DNA from: AP-15 sp963747735
GTDB lineage: Bacteria > Pseudomonadota > Alphaproteobacteria > ATCC43930 > CGMCC-115725
NCBI GenBank assembly: GCA_963747735.1
Contig: CAVVGE010000008.1
Coordinates: 1 to 64,000 of the forward strand
Direction: 5' to 3'
Length of the DNA stretch: 64,000 nt
How positions within the stretch are numbered: position 1 is the first letter of the stretch; every line of letters starts with the position of its first letter. The notes under the pieces were generated by a model, which saw nothing but the letters and a program-made list of their open reading frames with translations, did not search any database and was not told the origin of the DNA. Position numbers and translations under genes: made by a program. This document shows, piece by piece, positions 35,363 through 43,390 of this stretch.

Positions 35363-36148
35363 TCAGCCCATTGTCGAATTAAAGGCGCCGCCGTCGAGCA
35401 GCAGGTTCTGGCCGACGATAAAGCCCGAGGAAGCGGCGCACAGAAAGGCGCAGGCGTCGCCGAACTCGGCCGGGTCGCCGACGCGACCGGTCGGGTTGGT
35501 CGAGCCGCGCCGGGCCAGCATCTCGTCAAACGAGACGTTTTGCCGGCGCGCGTCGTATTCGATGCCCGAACGCAGCCGGTCGGTCAGAAAGGGGCCCGGC
35601 AACAGGCCGTTGATCGTCACATTGTGCTTGGCCACCTGGCGGGCGATGCCGGCGCAGAACGCGGTCAGCCCGGCGCGCGCCCCGTTCGACATACCGAGAT
35701 TGGCGATCGGCGATTTGACCGAGCCCGAGGTGATGTTGACGATGCGGCCGAATTGGCGGGCGCACATGCCATCGACCACCGCCTTGATCAGCATGATCGG
35801 GGTCAGCATGTTGGCGTTGACCGCCTTTTGCCAATCCTCGACCGACCATTCGCGAAAGTCGCCATGCGGAGGGCCACCGCAATTGTTGACGAGGATATCG
35901 GGCTCGGGGCAGGCGGCGAGCGCCGCGGCGCGGCCCGCTTCGGTCGAGATGTCGCCAGCCACCGCAGTCACCTTGGCGCCGGTCTCCTTGCGGATCTCCT
36001 CGGCGGTCTCGTCGAGGGTTTCGCGGGTGCGCGCGGTGATCACGAGCTCGACCCCGGCGCGCGCCAACGACATCGCGCAGGCCCGTCCCAGCCCCTTGCT
36101 CGCCGCGCAGACCAAGGCCTTGCGGCCCGCAATTCGCAAATCCAGCAT
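35363..36148 (-). CDS. Atypical short-chain dehydrogenase/reductase
   Basis: 261 residues, classical SDR fold: ALVCAASKGLGRACA (nucleotide site), DILVNNCGGPP, ARQFGRIVNITSGSVKSP with the catalytic Ser. The expected YxxxK is replaced: the segment reads MSNGARAGLTAF, so Tyr becomes Asn or Ser and Lys becomes Arg. A group of SDRs with this S-N-x-x-R pattern exists, and chemistry may differ. The C-terminal GQNLLLDGGAFNS is normal. Divergent from the DUF1326 gene. Confidence 0.88.
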   Translation of the reverse strand: MLDLRIAGRKALVCAASKGLGRACAMSLARAGVELVITARTRETLDETAEEIRKETGAKVTAVAGDISTEAGRAAALAACPEPDILVNNCGGPPHGDFREWSVEDWQKAVNANMLTPIMLIKAVVDGMCARQFGRIVNITSGSVKSPIANLGMSNGARAGLTAFCAGIARQVAKHNVTINGLLPGPFLTDRLRSGIEYDARRQNVSFDEMLARRGSTNPTGRVGDPAEFGDACAFLCAASSGFIVGQNLLLDGGAFNSTMG

Positions 36149-36241
36149 GTCGTCCTCCGCCGTGGCGCTTCGCTCCCCGCCGATGTACCATGAAGTCGTC
36201 GGCGAAGATCAACGAAACTGCGGCTGGTGAGGTGGTGGAGC

Positions 36242-36877
36242 ATGGCGACGACCGAATGGCGCGTGCGGGCAGATGAGTTTGCCAATTGCAACTGCTCCTA
36301 CGGCTGTCCATGCCAGTTCAATGCGCTGCCGACACATGGTTTTTGCGAGGCGGCTTGCGGCTACCGGATCGGCGAAGGGCACTTCGGCGATGTCCGGCTC
36401 GATGGGCTGCTGGCCGCCGGTACCTGGCAATGGCCGGGTGCGGTGCACCAGGGGAACGGCACGATGCAGCTGATCATCGACGAACGGGCCGATGCGCGCC
36501 AGCGCGAGGCCCTGGTCAAGATCCTCTCGGGCGCGGAGACCGAGCCGATGGCGACGGTATGGTGGGTGTTCGGCGCGATGTCGCCGAACAAGCTCCCGCC
36601 GTTGTACTTGCCGATCGATTTCGATGTCGATGTCGAGGCTCGGCGCGCCCGCCTCGATGTCCCGGGCCTATTGGAGGTGAGCGGCGAGCCGATCAAGAAC
36701 CCGATCACCGGGGCCGAGCACCGCGCCCGGATCGACCTGCCGCACGGCTTCGAATACCGGCTCGCCGAGATCGGCAGCGGGACCACGCGGGCGACGGGCG
36801 CGATCAAGCTCGACCTCACCAACAGCTACGGGCAGTTCGCTCATATCCACCTGAGCAACAAGGGCGTAATCGATTAG
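36242..36877 (+). CDS. DUF1326 protein
   Basis: 211 residues beginning MATTEWRVRADEFANCNCSY followed by GCPCQFNALPT, the Cys-rich opening of DUF1326. The C-terminal part (HGFEYRLAEIGSGTTRATG, then LTNSYGQFAHIHL) is also conserved. Function is unknown, but the Cys-rich start suggests metal handling. It is immediately upstream of a DUF2182 gene; the two domains are often adjacent. Start could also be the GTG at 36227. Confidence 0.9.
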   Translation: MATTEWRVRADEFANCNCSYGCPCQFNALPTHGFCEAACGYRIGEGHFGDVRLDGLLAAGTWQWPGAVHQGNGTMQLIIDERADARQREALVKILSGAETEPMATVWWVFGAMSPNKLPPLYLPIDFDVDVEARRARLDVPGLLEVSGEPIKNPITGAEHRARIDLPHGFEYRLAEIGSGTTRATGAIKLDLTNSYGQFAHIHLSNKGVID

Positions 36878-36884
36878 CACCGGC

Positions 36885-37670
36885 ATGGCGGGCGAGCTCT
36901 TATCCGGGCGGTTGCGCCGCGACCGCGCCGTGGTGCTGGCCGGGCTCGCCGCGGTCAGCGCCGCCGCCTGGGCCTATCTCCTGATCGGCCCCGGTCTCGA
37001 AATGACGCGGATGGGCCCGGACGCCATGGGGATGATGGCGATGCGGCCCGAATGGACCGCCGTCTATGCCGTTCTGATCTTTGTCATGTGGGCGGTCATG
37101 ATGGCGGCGATGATGCTGCCGGGCGCCGCCCCGACGGTGCTGCTGGTCGCCGCCCTCGCCCAGCGCCGCGCCGCCGCACCCAAGGGGGGAGCAGCACTCT
37201 TCGCGTCCGGTTATCTCGTCGTCTGGTTCGGCTTCAGCTTGCTTGCGACCGGGCTGCAATGGGCGCTCGACAAGGCCGGCCTGTTGTCGCCGCGGATGGC
37301 GATCGCCAACGCGGTGCTCGCCGGCGCGGTCTTCCTCGCCGCCGGCATCTACCAATGGACGCCGCTCAAGGACGCCTGTCTGCGGCATTGCCGCTCGCCG
37401 GTCGGGTTTCTCGTCGCCCACTGGCGCGAGGGTCGGCTCGGCATGGCTTCGACCGGCATGCGGCACGGCGCCTATTGCCTCGGCTGCTGCTGGATGCTGA
37501 TGGCGCTGTTGTTTGCCGGCGGGCTGATGAACCTCGCCTGGGTCGCCGCGATCGCGCTCTTCGTGCTCGCCGAAAAGGCCGCCCCCTGGGGCGGGCGGAT
37601 GAGCCGGGCAGTCGGCGTCGTGCTCGCGCTGTGCGGTGTCGCGCTGATCAGCCAGGCGGCCTTGCGGTGA
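36885..37670 (+). CDS. DUF2182 metal-binding-type membrane protein
   Basis: 261 residues with about seven transmembrane segments. Family motifs are MWAVMMAAMMLPGAAPT, YQWTPLKDACLRHCRSP, and MRHGAYCLGCCWMLM, providing clustered Met and Cys residues that could bind copper or another soft metal. Translationally linked: ends in TGA overlapping the GTG of the next small gene. Functional role is unknown; pairing with DUF1326 implies a joint job. Confidence 0.92.
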   Translation: MAGELLSGRLRRDRAVVLAGLAAVSAAAWAYLLIGPGLEMTRMGPDAMGMMAMRPEWTAVYAVLIFVMWAVMMAAMMLPGAAPTVLLVAALAQRRAAAPKGGAALFASGYLVVWFGFSLLATGLQWALDKAGLLSPRMAIANAVLAGAVFLAAGIYQWTPLKDACLRHCRSPVGFLVAHWREGRLGMASTGMRHGAYCLGCCWMLMALLFAGGLMNLAWVAAIALFVLAEKAAPWGGRMSRAVGVVLALCGVALISQAALR

Positions 37671-37882
37671 AGCTGACCCTGACCCTCGACGCGGCACCTG
37701 CCGGGGTGACTGCGAGCCTCGTCGAAGAATGGGACGAAATCTTCGGGGCCGCTCGAATGGAGCCGATTGTGCGCGTCTTCGATTCGGACGAAGAGGCGCT
37801 CGCTTGGGGTCGAGCGCTGGCGCGGCGGCGCGGCGTCGGCCAGCTCTACCTGACCGACAACCGCAAGGCTGCGCGAGGTTGA
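37667..37882 (+). CDS. Small DUF2188-like protein
   Basis: 71 residues, start GTG overlapping the DUF2182 stop (GTGA). The C-terminal half, MEPIVRVFDSDEEALAWGRA then ARRRGVGQLYLTDNR, resembles DUF2188 proteins in which a short beta-alpha-beta unit ends in a basic tail; this is tentative. Its translational coupling suggests a role with the DUF1326-DUF2182 pair. Confidence 0.65.
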   Translation: MKLTLTLDAAPAGVTASLVEEWDEIFGAARMEPIVRVFDSDEEALAWGRALARRRGVGQLYLTDNRKAARG

Positions 37883-37889
37883 TCGCGCG

Positions 37890-38387
37890 TCAGTAGGGCC
37901 GGTAGGGATAGGGTGCGGGGCCATAGCCCGGCCCCGCATAGGGCGGCATGCCCGGCGGCGCCGAGAAGCCCGGCACGCGGTCGCCGTGGCCGGCCATGCA
38001 CGAGGCGAAGAGCGAATCAAACTGCTGCTGCAGCGACATCTGCGCCCAGCCGGCGCTGCTGGCGTTGGCGACCGTGCCGAAGGCGGCACCCGAGGCGGCC
38101 CCGATCGCCGCTCCCCGGCCGCCGCCGATCGCCGCCCCGAGACCCGCGCCCAATGCGGTGCTGAGGAGCGTGCTGCCCACCGCCTGGTTGTTGGCGGCGG
38201 CGGCCTGCGGCGCGGTTTGCGAATAAGCGTATTGCTGGCAGAACGCCTGATCCGAGGCAAACGCGGCGCCGGTCCGGCCCGGCCCCGGCGCGACCGGGAT
38301 CGTCGGCGCCATCGGCGGTGCCACGCAGGCGGCGAGCGAAACCAAGAGCGCCAGGGAGCCCGCCAGTCGCGGATCGATCCGTCTCAT
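37890..38387 (-). CDS. Glycine-zipper lipoprotein
   Basis: 165 residues from the ATG at 38387 (AGGAAC upstream). A lipoprotein signal ends in LVSLAAC. The middle is a glycine zipper (ALGAGLGAAIGGGRGAAIGA) that can associate with membranes; the end is a Pro/Tyr/Gly-rich tail. Likely an outer-membrane or envelope protein. Convergent with the DUF2182 operon, seven bases apart. Confidence 0.8.
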   Translation of the reverse strand: MRRIDPRLAGSLALLVSLAACVAPPMAPTIPVAPGPGRTGAAFASDQAFCQQYAYSQTAPQAAAANNQAVGSTLLSTALGAGLGAAIGGGRGAAIGAASGAAFGTVANASSAGWAQMSLQQQFDSLFASCMAGHGDRVPGFSAPPGMPPYAGPGYGPAPYPYRPY

Positions 38388-38443
38388 GTTCCTGTCCTGT
38401 TCGATTATCGTCGGGCGATCATGCGGCCAAGCGCTCAATCCAG

Positions 38444-38520
38444 GCAAGCGATAAGACAGCCCTGCAAGCGATGAGAACGGCCAGGCAAGCGATGAGAACA
38501 GCCAGGCGAGCGGTACGAGG
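38444..38520. repeat. Tandem repeat of about 21 bases
   Basis: Four diverged units with starts at 38444, 38464, 38485 and 38506, each opening GCAAGCGAT or a close variant. The last unit is degenerate. It lies in the gap between the lipoprotein and the flavin-dependent oxidoreductase. Confidence 0.75.
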
Positions 38521-38540
38521 GCTTGCCGCCCGGTTCTGTT

Positions 38541-39557
38541 TCAATCGGCGAATTCGGGCATGATCTCGCGGGCGAAGGTCCGCAATGCGGCGCGCGAGCC
38601 GCCGACATCGATGACCATGACGTATTCGACGCCGCCCTCCTGGAGCCGCCTCAGACGGCCGATGATCTCGTCCGGCGGGCCGATCAGCGCATCGGTTTCG
38701 GTGGCCCGCCGCATCTCCTCGGCCGACAACGCGCGGCGCGGGCGCCCAAGCGTCGGCGCCTGGCCGGTCGGCGACAACGACAATTGCTGGACGTTGCGCA
38801 GAAAGGCCATGCGCAACTGTTGCGCCGCTTCGCGCTCGGCCGCGGTCGTCGCGATATGCAGCGCGCGGGTCAGGCCGACGCTCATCGGGTCGAAACGCCG
38901 GCCCTGCGCCTCCACCGCCTTGCGGTAAATCCCGATGTTCTCGGCGACGAGCTCCGGGCTGCCGGCCTGGCCGAGCAAGAGGTTGAACCCCTCTTCGGCG
39001 GCGCGGCGGATCGAGGGGGCGCTCTGGGCGCCGATCCACAACGGCGGATGCGGCTTTTGCACCGGTGCCGGCTCGACCACGATGTCTTCGAAATGCCAGC
39101 GCTTGCCGTGATGCGAAAAGCGCCCCTGTGCGGTCCAGGCCCGGCGGAGGAATTCAACGGCCTCGTCATAGCGCTCGCCGGCTTCCTCCATGGCCATGCA
39201 AAAGCCGTGGAACTCGCCCCAGCGATAGCCCTTGCCGACGCCGAGATCGAGCCGCCCATTGGATAAGAGGTCCAAGGTCGCCGCCTGCTCGGCGAGCAAT
39301 GCCGGATTGTGCCACGGCAGCACCAGCACCGCGGTGCCGAGCCGGATGCGCGTCGTTTTGGCGGCGAGGTAGGTCAGGAAATTCAAGGTCGCCGAGATCT
39401 GGCCGAACCCGGTGAAGTGGTGCTCGACCAGAAACACGCTGTGAAACCCCAGCGCCTCGGCCTCGCAGATGTAATCGACATAATCGCCGTAGATCCGGCT
39501 GTCGCTCGCCTGCTCGCCGATCTCGGTGCGCGCCCCGCCAAACAATCCGAACCGCAT
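38541..39557 (-). CDS. Luciferase-like flavin-dependent oxidoreductase
   Basis: 338-residue LLM-class TIM barrel. Start MRFGLFGGARTEI at 39557 with GGAGAAGG upstream. EAEALGFHSVFLVEHHF, TLDLLSNGRLDLGVGKGYR and PLWIGAQSAPSIRRAAE are characteristic. Flavin (FMN or F420) is bound noncovalently. Eleven bases separate it from the upstream aldo/keto reductase, so they are co-transcribed. Substrate unknown. Confidence 0.9.
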   Translation of the reverse strand: MRFGLFGGARTEIGEQASDSRIYGDYVDYICEAEALGFHSVFLVEHHFTGFGQISATLNFLTYLAAKTTRIRLGTAVLVLPWHNPALLAEQAATLDLLSNGRLDLGVGKGYRWGEFHGFCMAMEEAGERYDEAVEFLRRAWTAQGRFSHHGKRWHFEDIVVEPAPVQKPHPPLWIGAQSAPSIRRAAEEGFNLLLGQAGSPELVAENIGIYRKAVEAQGRRFDPMSVGLTRALHIATTAAEREAAQQLRMAFLRNVQQLSLSPTGQAPTLGRPRRALSAEEMRRATETDALIGPPDEIIGRLRRLQEGGVEYVMVIDVGGSRAALRTFAREIMPEFAD

Positions 39558-39568
39558 GGTCCTTCTCC

Positions 39569-40549
39569 TCAAATCCCCAGCGTGCGGGCGTAGGTTTCGG
39601 CGTAGCGCGGGCCGGCGGCGGCACCCAGCCGGAAGATTTCGTCGAGCGCGGCGAGCGTTGCCGCAGAGAGCGCGATGTCGGCCGCCGCCGCATTCTCCTC
39701 CAGCCGGTGGCGATGGCTGGTGCCGGGGATCGGCACGATGAAATCGCCGCGCGACAGGACCCAGGCGAGCGCCAGTTGCGCGGCCGTGCAGCGTTGTTGC
39801 GCCGCGAGCTGTCGCAGCCGGCTGACGAGATCGAGGTTGTGCGTCAGGTTTTGCTGCTGGAATCGCGGCATATTGCGGCGCGCGTCGTTGTCGGCAAGAT
39901 CGTCGCGCGCGCCGACGCTACCGGTCAGAAACCCGCGCCCGAGCGGGCTGTAGCCGACAAAGCCGATGCCGAGCTCGCGGCACAGCGGCAGGATTTCGTC
40001 TTCGACCTCGCGCGACCACAGCGAATATTCGATCTGCACCGCACTCATCGGGTGGACCGCATGGGCCCGCCGGATCGTCTGCGCCCCGGCTTCCGATATG
40101 CCGAGAAACCGCACTTTGCCGGCGCGCACCAGATCGCTCATCGCGCCCACCGTGTCTTCGATCGGCACCTTGGGATCGACGCGATGGATGTAATAGAGAT
40201 CGATGATGTCGGTCTGGAGCCGCGCCAGGCTGCGCTCGCAGGCGGCGCGCACATAATCGGGCCGCCCCTCGCCCGCCGCCGAGCCGTCGGGGTTGCGCCC
40301 CATATTGCCGAATTTGGTCGCGACGACGTATCGGTCGCGGCGCCCCGCGAGCACGCGCGCGATCAGCTCCTCGTTGCGGCCGCGGCCATAGGCGTCGCTG
40401 CTGTCGAGAAAATCGACCCCGATCTCGGCCGCGCGCTTCAGGGTCGCGATGGCGGAGGCCGGGTCGGGCTCGCCATAGAACGGCGTCATCGTGGCGCAGC
40501 CCAAGCCGATCGCCGAAACTTCCAACTCACCCAGGCGGCGGCGTTTCAT
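39569..40549 (-). CDS. Aldo/keto reductase
   Basis: 326 residues. The catalytic tetrad is visible: Asp and Tyr in DSSDAYGRG, Lys in VVATKFG, His in YYIHRVD. The NADPH site includes FVGYSPLGRGFLTG and VPIPGTSHRHRLEEN. It resembles pyridoxal-type and YhdN-like reductases. The ATG at 40549 follows AGAGGA. In an operon with the LLM oxidoreductase. Confidence 0.93.
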   Translation of the reverse strand: MKRRRLGELEVSAIGLGCATMTPFYGEPDPASAIATLKRAAEIGVDFLDSSDAYGRGRNEELIARVLAGRRDRYVVATKFGNMGRNPDGSAAGEGRPDYVRAACERSLARLQTDIIDLYYIHRVDPKVPIEDTVGAMSDLVRAGKVRFLGISEAGAQTIRRAHAVHPMSAVQIEYSLWSREVEDEILPLCRELGIGFVGYSPLGRGFLTGSVGARDDLADNDARRNMPRFQQQNLTHNLDLVSRLRQLAAQQRCTAAQLALAWVLSRGDFIVPIPGTSHRHRLEENAAAADIALSAATLAALDEIFRLGAAAGPRYAETYARTLGI

Positions 40550-40608
40550 GCTCGATCCTCTGTTCACGTTATAATGACACCATAGCGGCGGCGCTCTAAG
40601 CTCGCGAC

Positions 40609-41487
40609 ATGGATGGGGAGCCTTCGCGCCGCGCTTTCGATCTCAAACGGCCATCGGCGGAGCGGGTGCCGCTGGTGCTCGCCTCGCCGCATAGCGGCGC
40701 CGACTACCCGGCCGATTTTCTCGCCGCCGCCCGGCTCGACCCGTTGGCGCTGCGGCGCTCCGAAGACAGCTATGTCGACGAGCTGTTCGCCGCCGCCCCT
40801 GCCCTCGGCGCGCCGCTCCTCGCCGCGCGTTTTCCGCGCGCCTATCTCGACGTCAATCGCGAGGCTTGGGAGCTCGACCCGGCGATGTTCGCCGAGGCCC
40901 TGCCGGGCTTTGTCAATGCCGGCTCGCCGCGGGTGCATATGGGCTTGGGCACGATCGCCCGCATCGTCGCGAACGGCGAAGAGATCTATGCCGGCAAGCT
41001 CTCTTTTGCCGAGGTGGCCGGGCGCATCGAGGCGCTTTATTTCCCCTATCACCAGGCGTTGCAGCAATTGGTCGAGGAGACCGAGGCGGTGTTCGGCGGC
41101 TGTCTGGTGCTCGATTGCCATTCGATGCCGTCGGCCGCGTGCCGGCGCGATGCCGCCGACATCGTTCTCGGCGATTGCCACGGCACCGCCTGCGCGCCCG
41201 AGATAGTGGCGGCGGCGCGCCGCTGTCTTGCCGAACGCGGCTTCGACGTAGCGGTCAACGAGCCCTATGCCGGCGGCTTTACCACCGGCCATTACGGCGA
41301 TCCGCCGCGGCGACGCCACGCGCTGCAAATCGAGATCAACCGCGCGCTCTATATGGACGAGCGAAATTACCGCCGAAAGCTGCGCTTCACCCGGATCGCG
41401 CGCGACATGGCCGAGCTTGTCCGGCAGCTCGCGCTGACCGCGCAACATTGCCTCCAGCTTTCGGCCGCCGCTGCTGCGGACGATTGA
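40609..41487 (+). CDS. N-formylglutamate amidohydrolase family protein
   Basis: 292-residue zinc hydrolase of the HutG/FGase type (PF05013). Active-site motifs are LVLASPHSGADYP, YVDELF, LDCHSMPS, and NEPYAGGFTTGHYG. Classic role is release of glutamate from N-formylglutamate in histidine breakdown, but no other hut gene is present here; relatives deform other N-formyl amino acids. It precedes the phenylalanine hydroxylase gene by 67 bases, which hints at joint amino-acid catabolism. Confidence 0.88.
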   Translation: MDGEPSRRAFDLKRPSAERVPLVLASPHSGADYPADFLAAARLDPLALRRSEDSYVDELFAAAPALGAPLLAARFPRAYLDVNREAWELDPAMFAEALPGFVNAGSPRVHMGLGTIARIVANGEEIYAGKLSFAEVAGRIEALYFPYHQALQQLVEETEAVFGGCLVLDCHSMPSAACRRDAADIVLGDCHGTACAPEIVAAARRCLAERGFDVAVNEPYAGGFTTGHYGDPPRRRHALQIEINRALYMDERNYRRKLRFTRIARDMAELVRQLALTAQHCLQLSAAAAADD

Positions 41488-41554
41488 CGCGCGGCGATTG
41501 ACCCGCCTCTGCTGCGACCACATTTGGAAGAGTGTGCCTTTTGCGGAGAGGCCG

Positions 41555-42406
41555 ATGTCGCAGGCGCGGCCGGATTTCACCTTCGAGCAGGATTGGGACG
41601 GCTATAGCGGCGAGCAGCATGCGGTTTGGCGGCTCTTGTTCGAACGCCAGCAACAGCTGCTCCGCGGGCGCGCCTGCCGCGAATACCTCGAAGGGCTGGG
41701 CTCGCTCGGGGTGGCGGCGCAAGGCATCCCCGATTTCCGCCGTCTGAGCGAGATCCTCGATCGGGCGACCGGCTGGCGCATCGTTGCAGTGCCGGGGCTC
41801 GTCCCCGATCATGTCTTTTTTGCCCATCTCGCCGCCCGGCGGTTTCCCGCGACCTGCTTTATCCGCCGTCGCGACCAGCTCGATTATCTGCAAGAGCCGG
41901 ATATTTTCCACGATGTCTGCGGTCATGTGCCGCTGCTGATGAACCCGGTTTTCGCCGACTACATGCAAGCCTATGGCGAGGGCGGGCTCAAGGCGTCGGG
42001 GCTCGGCCATCTGCCGCATCTCGCGCGGCTTTATTGGTATACGGTCGAATTCGGGCTGATCGCGACCGGCGAGGGCCTGCGCATTTATGGTTCGGGGATC
42101 CTGTCCTCTGCCGGTGAATCGGTCTATTCGCTCGACGATCCCCGACCGCACCGGATCGGCTTCGACCTGCGCCGGGTCATGCGCACCCGCTATCGGATCG
42201 ACCGGTATCAGTCGAGCTATTTCGTCATCGACGATTTCCAGCAGCTGTTCGATGCGACGCGACCCGATTTCGCGCCGATCTATCACGAGATCGCCACCCT
42301 CCCCGATATCGAGCCCGACACGGTGCTCGGCAGCGACCGCCGTTTTGGCGCGAATTTGAGCGCGGGCAAAAAAATTGGGCCGCAACTCGATGCGGCCCAA
42401 GTTTAG
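41555..42406 (+). CDS. phhA: Phenylalanine 4-monooxygenase
   Basis: 283 residues, iron and tetrahydropterin-dependent hydroxylation of phenylalanine to tyrosine. Bacterial length. The iron ligands are the two His of DIFHDVCGHVPLL and the Glu of WYTVEFGL. The pterin-binding loop and GAGLLSS-like GSGILSSAGESVYS are present. GGAGAGG lies just before the ATG at 41555. No pterin dehydratase gene is nearby. The 3' end overlaps the terminator of a candidate antisense-strand small RNA. Confidence 0.95.
   Translation: MSQARPDFTFEQDWDGYSGEQHAVWRLLFERQQQLLRGRACREYLEGLGSLGVAAQGIPDFRRLSEILDRATGWRIVAVPGLVPDHVFFAHLAARRFPATCFIRRRDQLDYLQEPDIFHDVCGHVPLLMNPVFADYMQAYGEGGLKASGLGHLPHLARLYWYTVEFGLIATGEGLRIYGSGILSSAGESVYSLDDPRPHRIGFDLRRVMRTRYRIDRYQSSYFVIDDFQQLFDATRPDFAPIYHEIATLPDIEPDTVLGSDRRFGANLSAGKKIGPQLDAAQV
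42368..42400 (-). terminator. Rho-independent terminator on the minus strand
   Basis: Minus strand: TTGGGCCGCA, six-base loop, TGCGGCCCAA, then seven T. The stem is perfect. On the plus strand there is no T-run, so it acts mainly for leftward transcripts. It overlaps the phhA stop region. Confidence 0.85.
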
Positions 42407-42461
42407 GGAGGAAACGCCTAGAAGACGTACGGTAGGACCGCAATCGGCGACCGCTACCGCA
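42368..42461 (-). ncRNA. Candidate small regulatory RNA with an anti-Shine-Dalgarno motif
   Basis: Predicted 94-base transcript on the minus strand. Promoter: TTGACA (42490-42495) and TAGATT (42468-42473) 16 bases apart. The 5' part can fold on CGGTAG/CTACCG. A middle single-stranded segment reads GTTTCCTCCCTAAAC, complementary to ribosome-binding sites. It ends in a perfect ten-base stem with a seven-T tail. Hairpin, CCTCCC, terminator is the plan of several alphaproteobacterial trans-acting sRNAs, such as the mmgR/suhB group; membership is not shown. It lies antisense to the last 39 bases of phhA. Confidence 0.6.
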
Positions 42462-42467
42462 CTGCAC

Positions 42468-42495
42468 AATCTAATGTGCCCAGCCTCGATGTCAA
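42468..42495 (-). promoter_or_regulatory. Sigma-70-like promoter of the candidate sRNA
   Basis: Consensus TTGACA, 16-base spacer and TAGATT (4 of 6) on the minus strand, in an AT-richer gap between phhA and otsB. No leftward protein gene follows, which points to an RNA product. Confidence 0.6.
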
Positions 42496-42582
42496 GCGGT
42501 TTTTTGGAAATCTTTGGCAACGCTGAAGATTTGCGTTCAAATTAAGCCAATTCCCACCAACTCGGCATGGGAGCTATGTGCA

Positions 42583-43344
42583 ATGCACAAGGGAATGGGG
42601 CATGATCGGCTGCACCCGCCGGCGCTCGATCCGGGCTCGGCGCTGTTTCTCGATGTCGACGGCACCTTGTTGGAAATCGCCGCCGCCCCCGATTTGGTCC
42701 AGGTGCCCGCCGGGTTGCCGGATTTGCTCGAGCGACGCACCGCCGAGCGCGATGGCGCCCTGGCGCTGATCAGCGGACGCCCGCTGACGCAGCTCGATGA
42801 CCTGTTCCGGCCGTGGTGCGGCGCTGCCGCCGGACTGCATGGGGTCGAGCGCCGCCGCGCCGACGGCAGCATCGCCCCCTCCACCGCCGGCACCGAGGCG
42901 ATTGCACGGATTCGGCCGAAGCTCTCGCGGCTTGCCGAAAGCGGAAGCGGCCTGGTTTTTGAAGATAAAGGTGCCAGCCTCGCCTTGCATTACCGTCGCG
43001 CGCCGGAGCGCGAGGCCGAGATCCTCGCATTTGCCACCCACTTGCAGAGCGACGCCGTGACCGATCTGCGCCTGATCAAAGGCAAGATGGTCGTCGAGCT
43101 TGTGCCGGCTCGCACCGACAAGGGCGGGGCGATCGACGCTTTTCTCGCCGAGCCGCCGTTTCTCGGCCATCGCCCGGTCTTTATCGGCGACGACGCAACC
43201 GACGAGGACGGGTTCGCCGTGGTCAATCGGCGCGGCGGGTTGGCCGTACGGGTCGGCGAACCGGGCGAGGAGACCGTCGCGCCCTATTGCCTGCCTTCGG
43301 TGGCCGCACTGCTCACCTGGCTCGGCGCCGGCGGGAACCTTTGA
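42583..43344 (+). CDS. otsB: Trehalose-6-phosphate phosphatase
   Basis: 253 residues, HAD-superfamily phosphatase that makes trehalose from trehalose-6-phosphate. Motif I is FLDVDGTLLEI with the nucleophile Asp, motif II is ALISGRPLTQLD, and motif IV is FIGDDATDEDGF. A KGKMVVELVPARTDKGGAI stretch is typical of OtsB. The ATG at 42583 has a GGAG eight bases ahead. otsA follows after 46 bases. Confidence 0.95.
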   Translation: MHKGMGHDRLHPPALDPGSALFLDVDGTLLEIAAAPDLVQVPAGLPDLLERRTAERDGALALISGRPLTQLDDLFRPWCGAAAGLHGVERRRADGSIAPSTAGTEAIARIRPKLSRLAESGSGLVFEDKGASLALHYRRAPEREAEILAFATHLQSDAVTDLRLIKGKMVVELVPARTDKGGAIDAFLAEPPFLGHRPVFIGDDATDEDGFAVVNRRGGLAVRVGEPGEETVAPYCLPSVAALLTWLGAGGNL

Positions 43345-43390
43345 CCGGATCGAGCGTTCGGGAAGTGCTCAAAAAGCGGGGGAAACGAGA

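Noticed and set aside
42375..42400. Hairpin as a terminator of phhA
   Set aside because: The T-run is on the minus strand only, so it fits leftward transcription.
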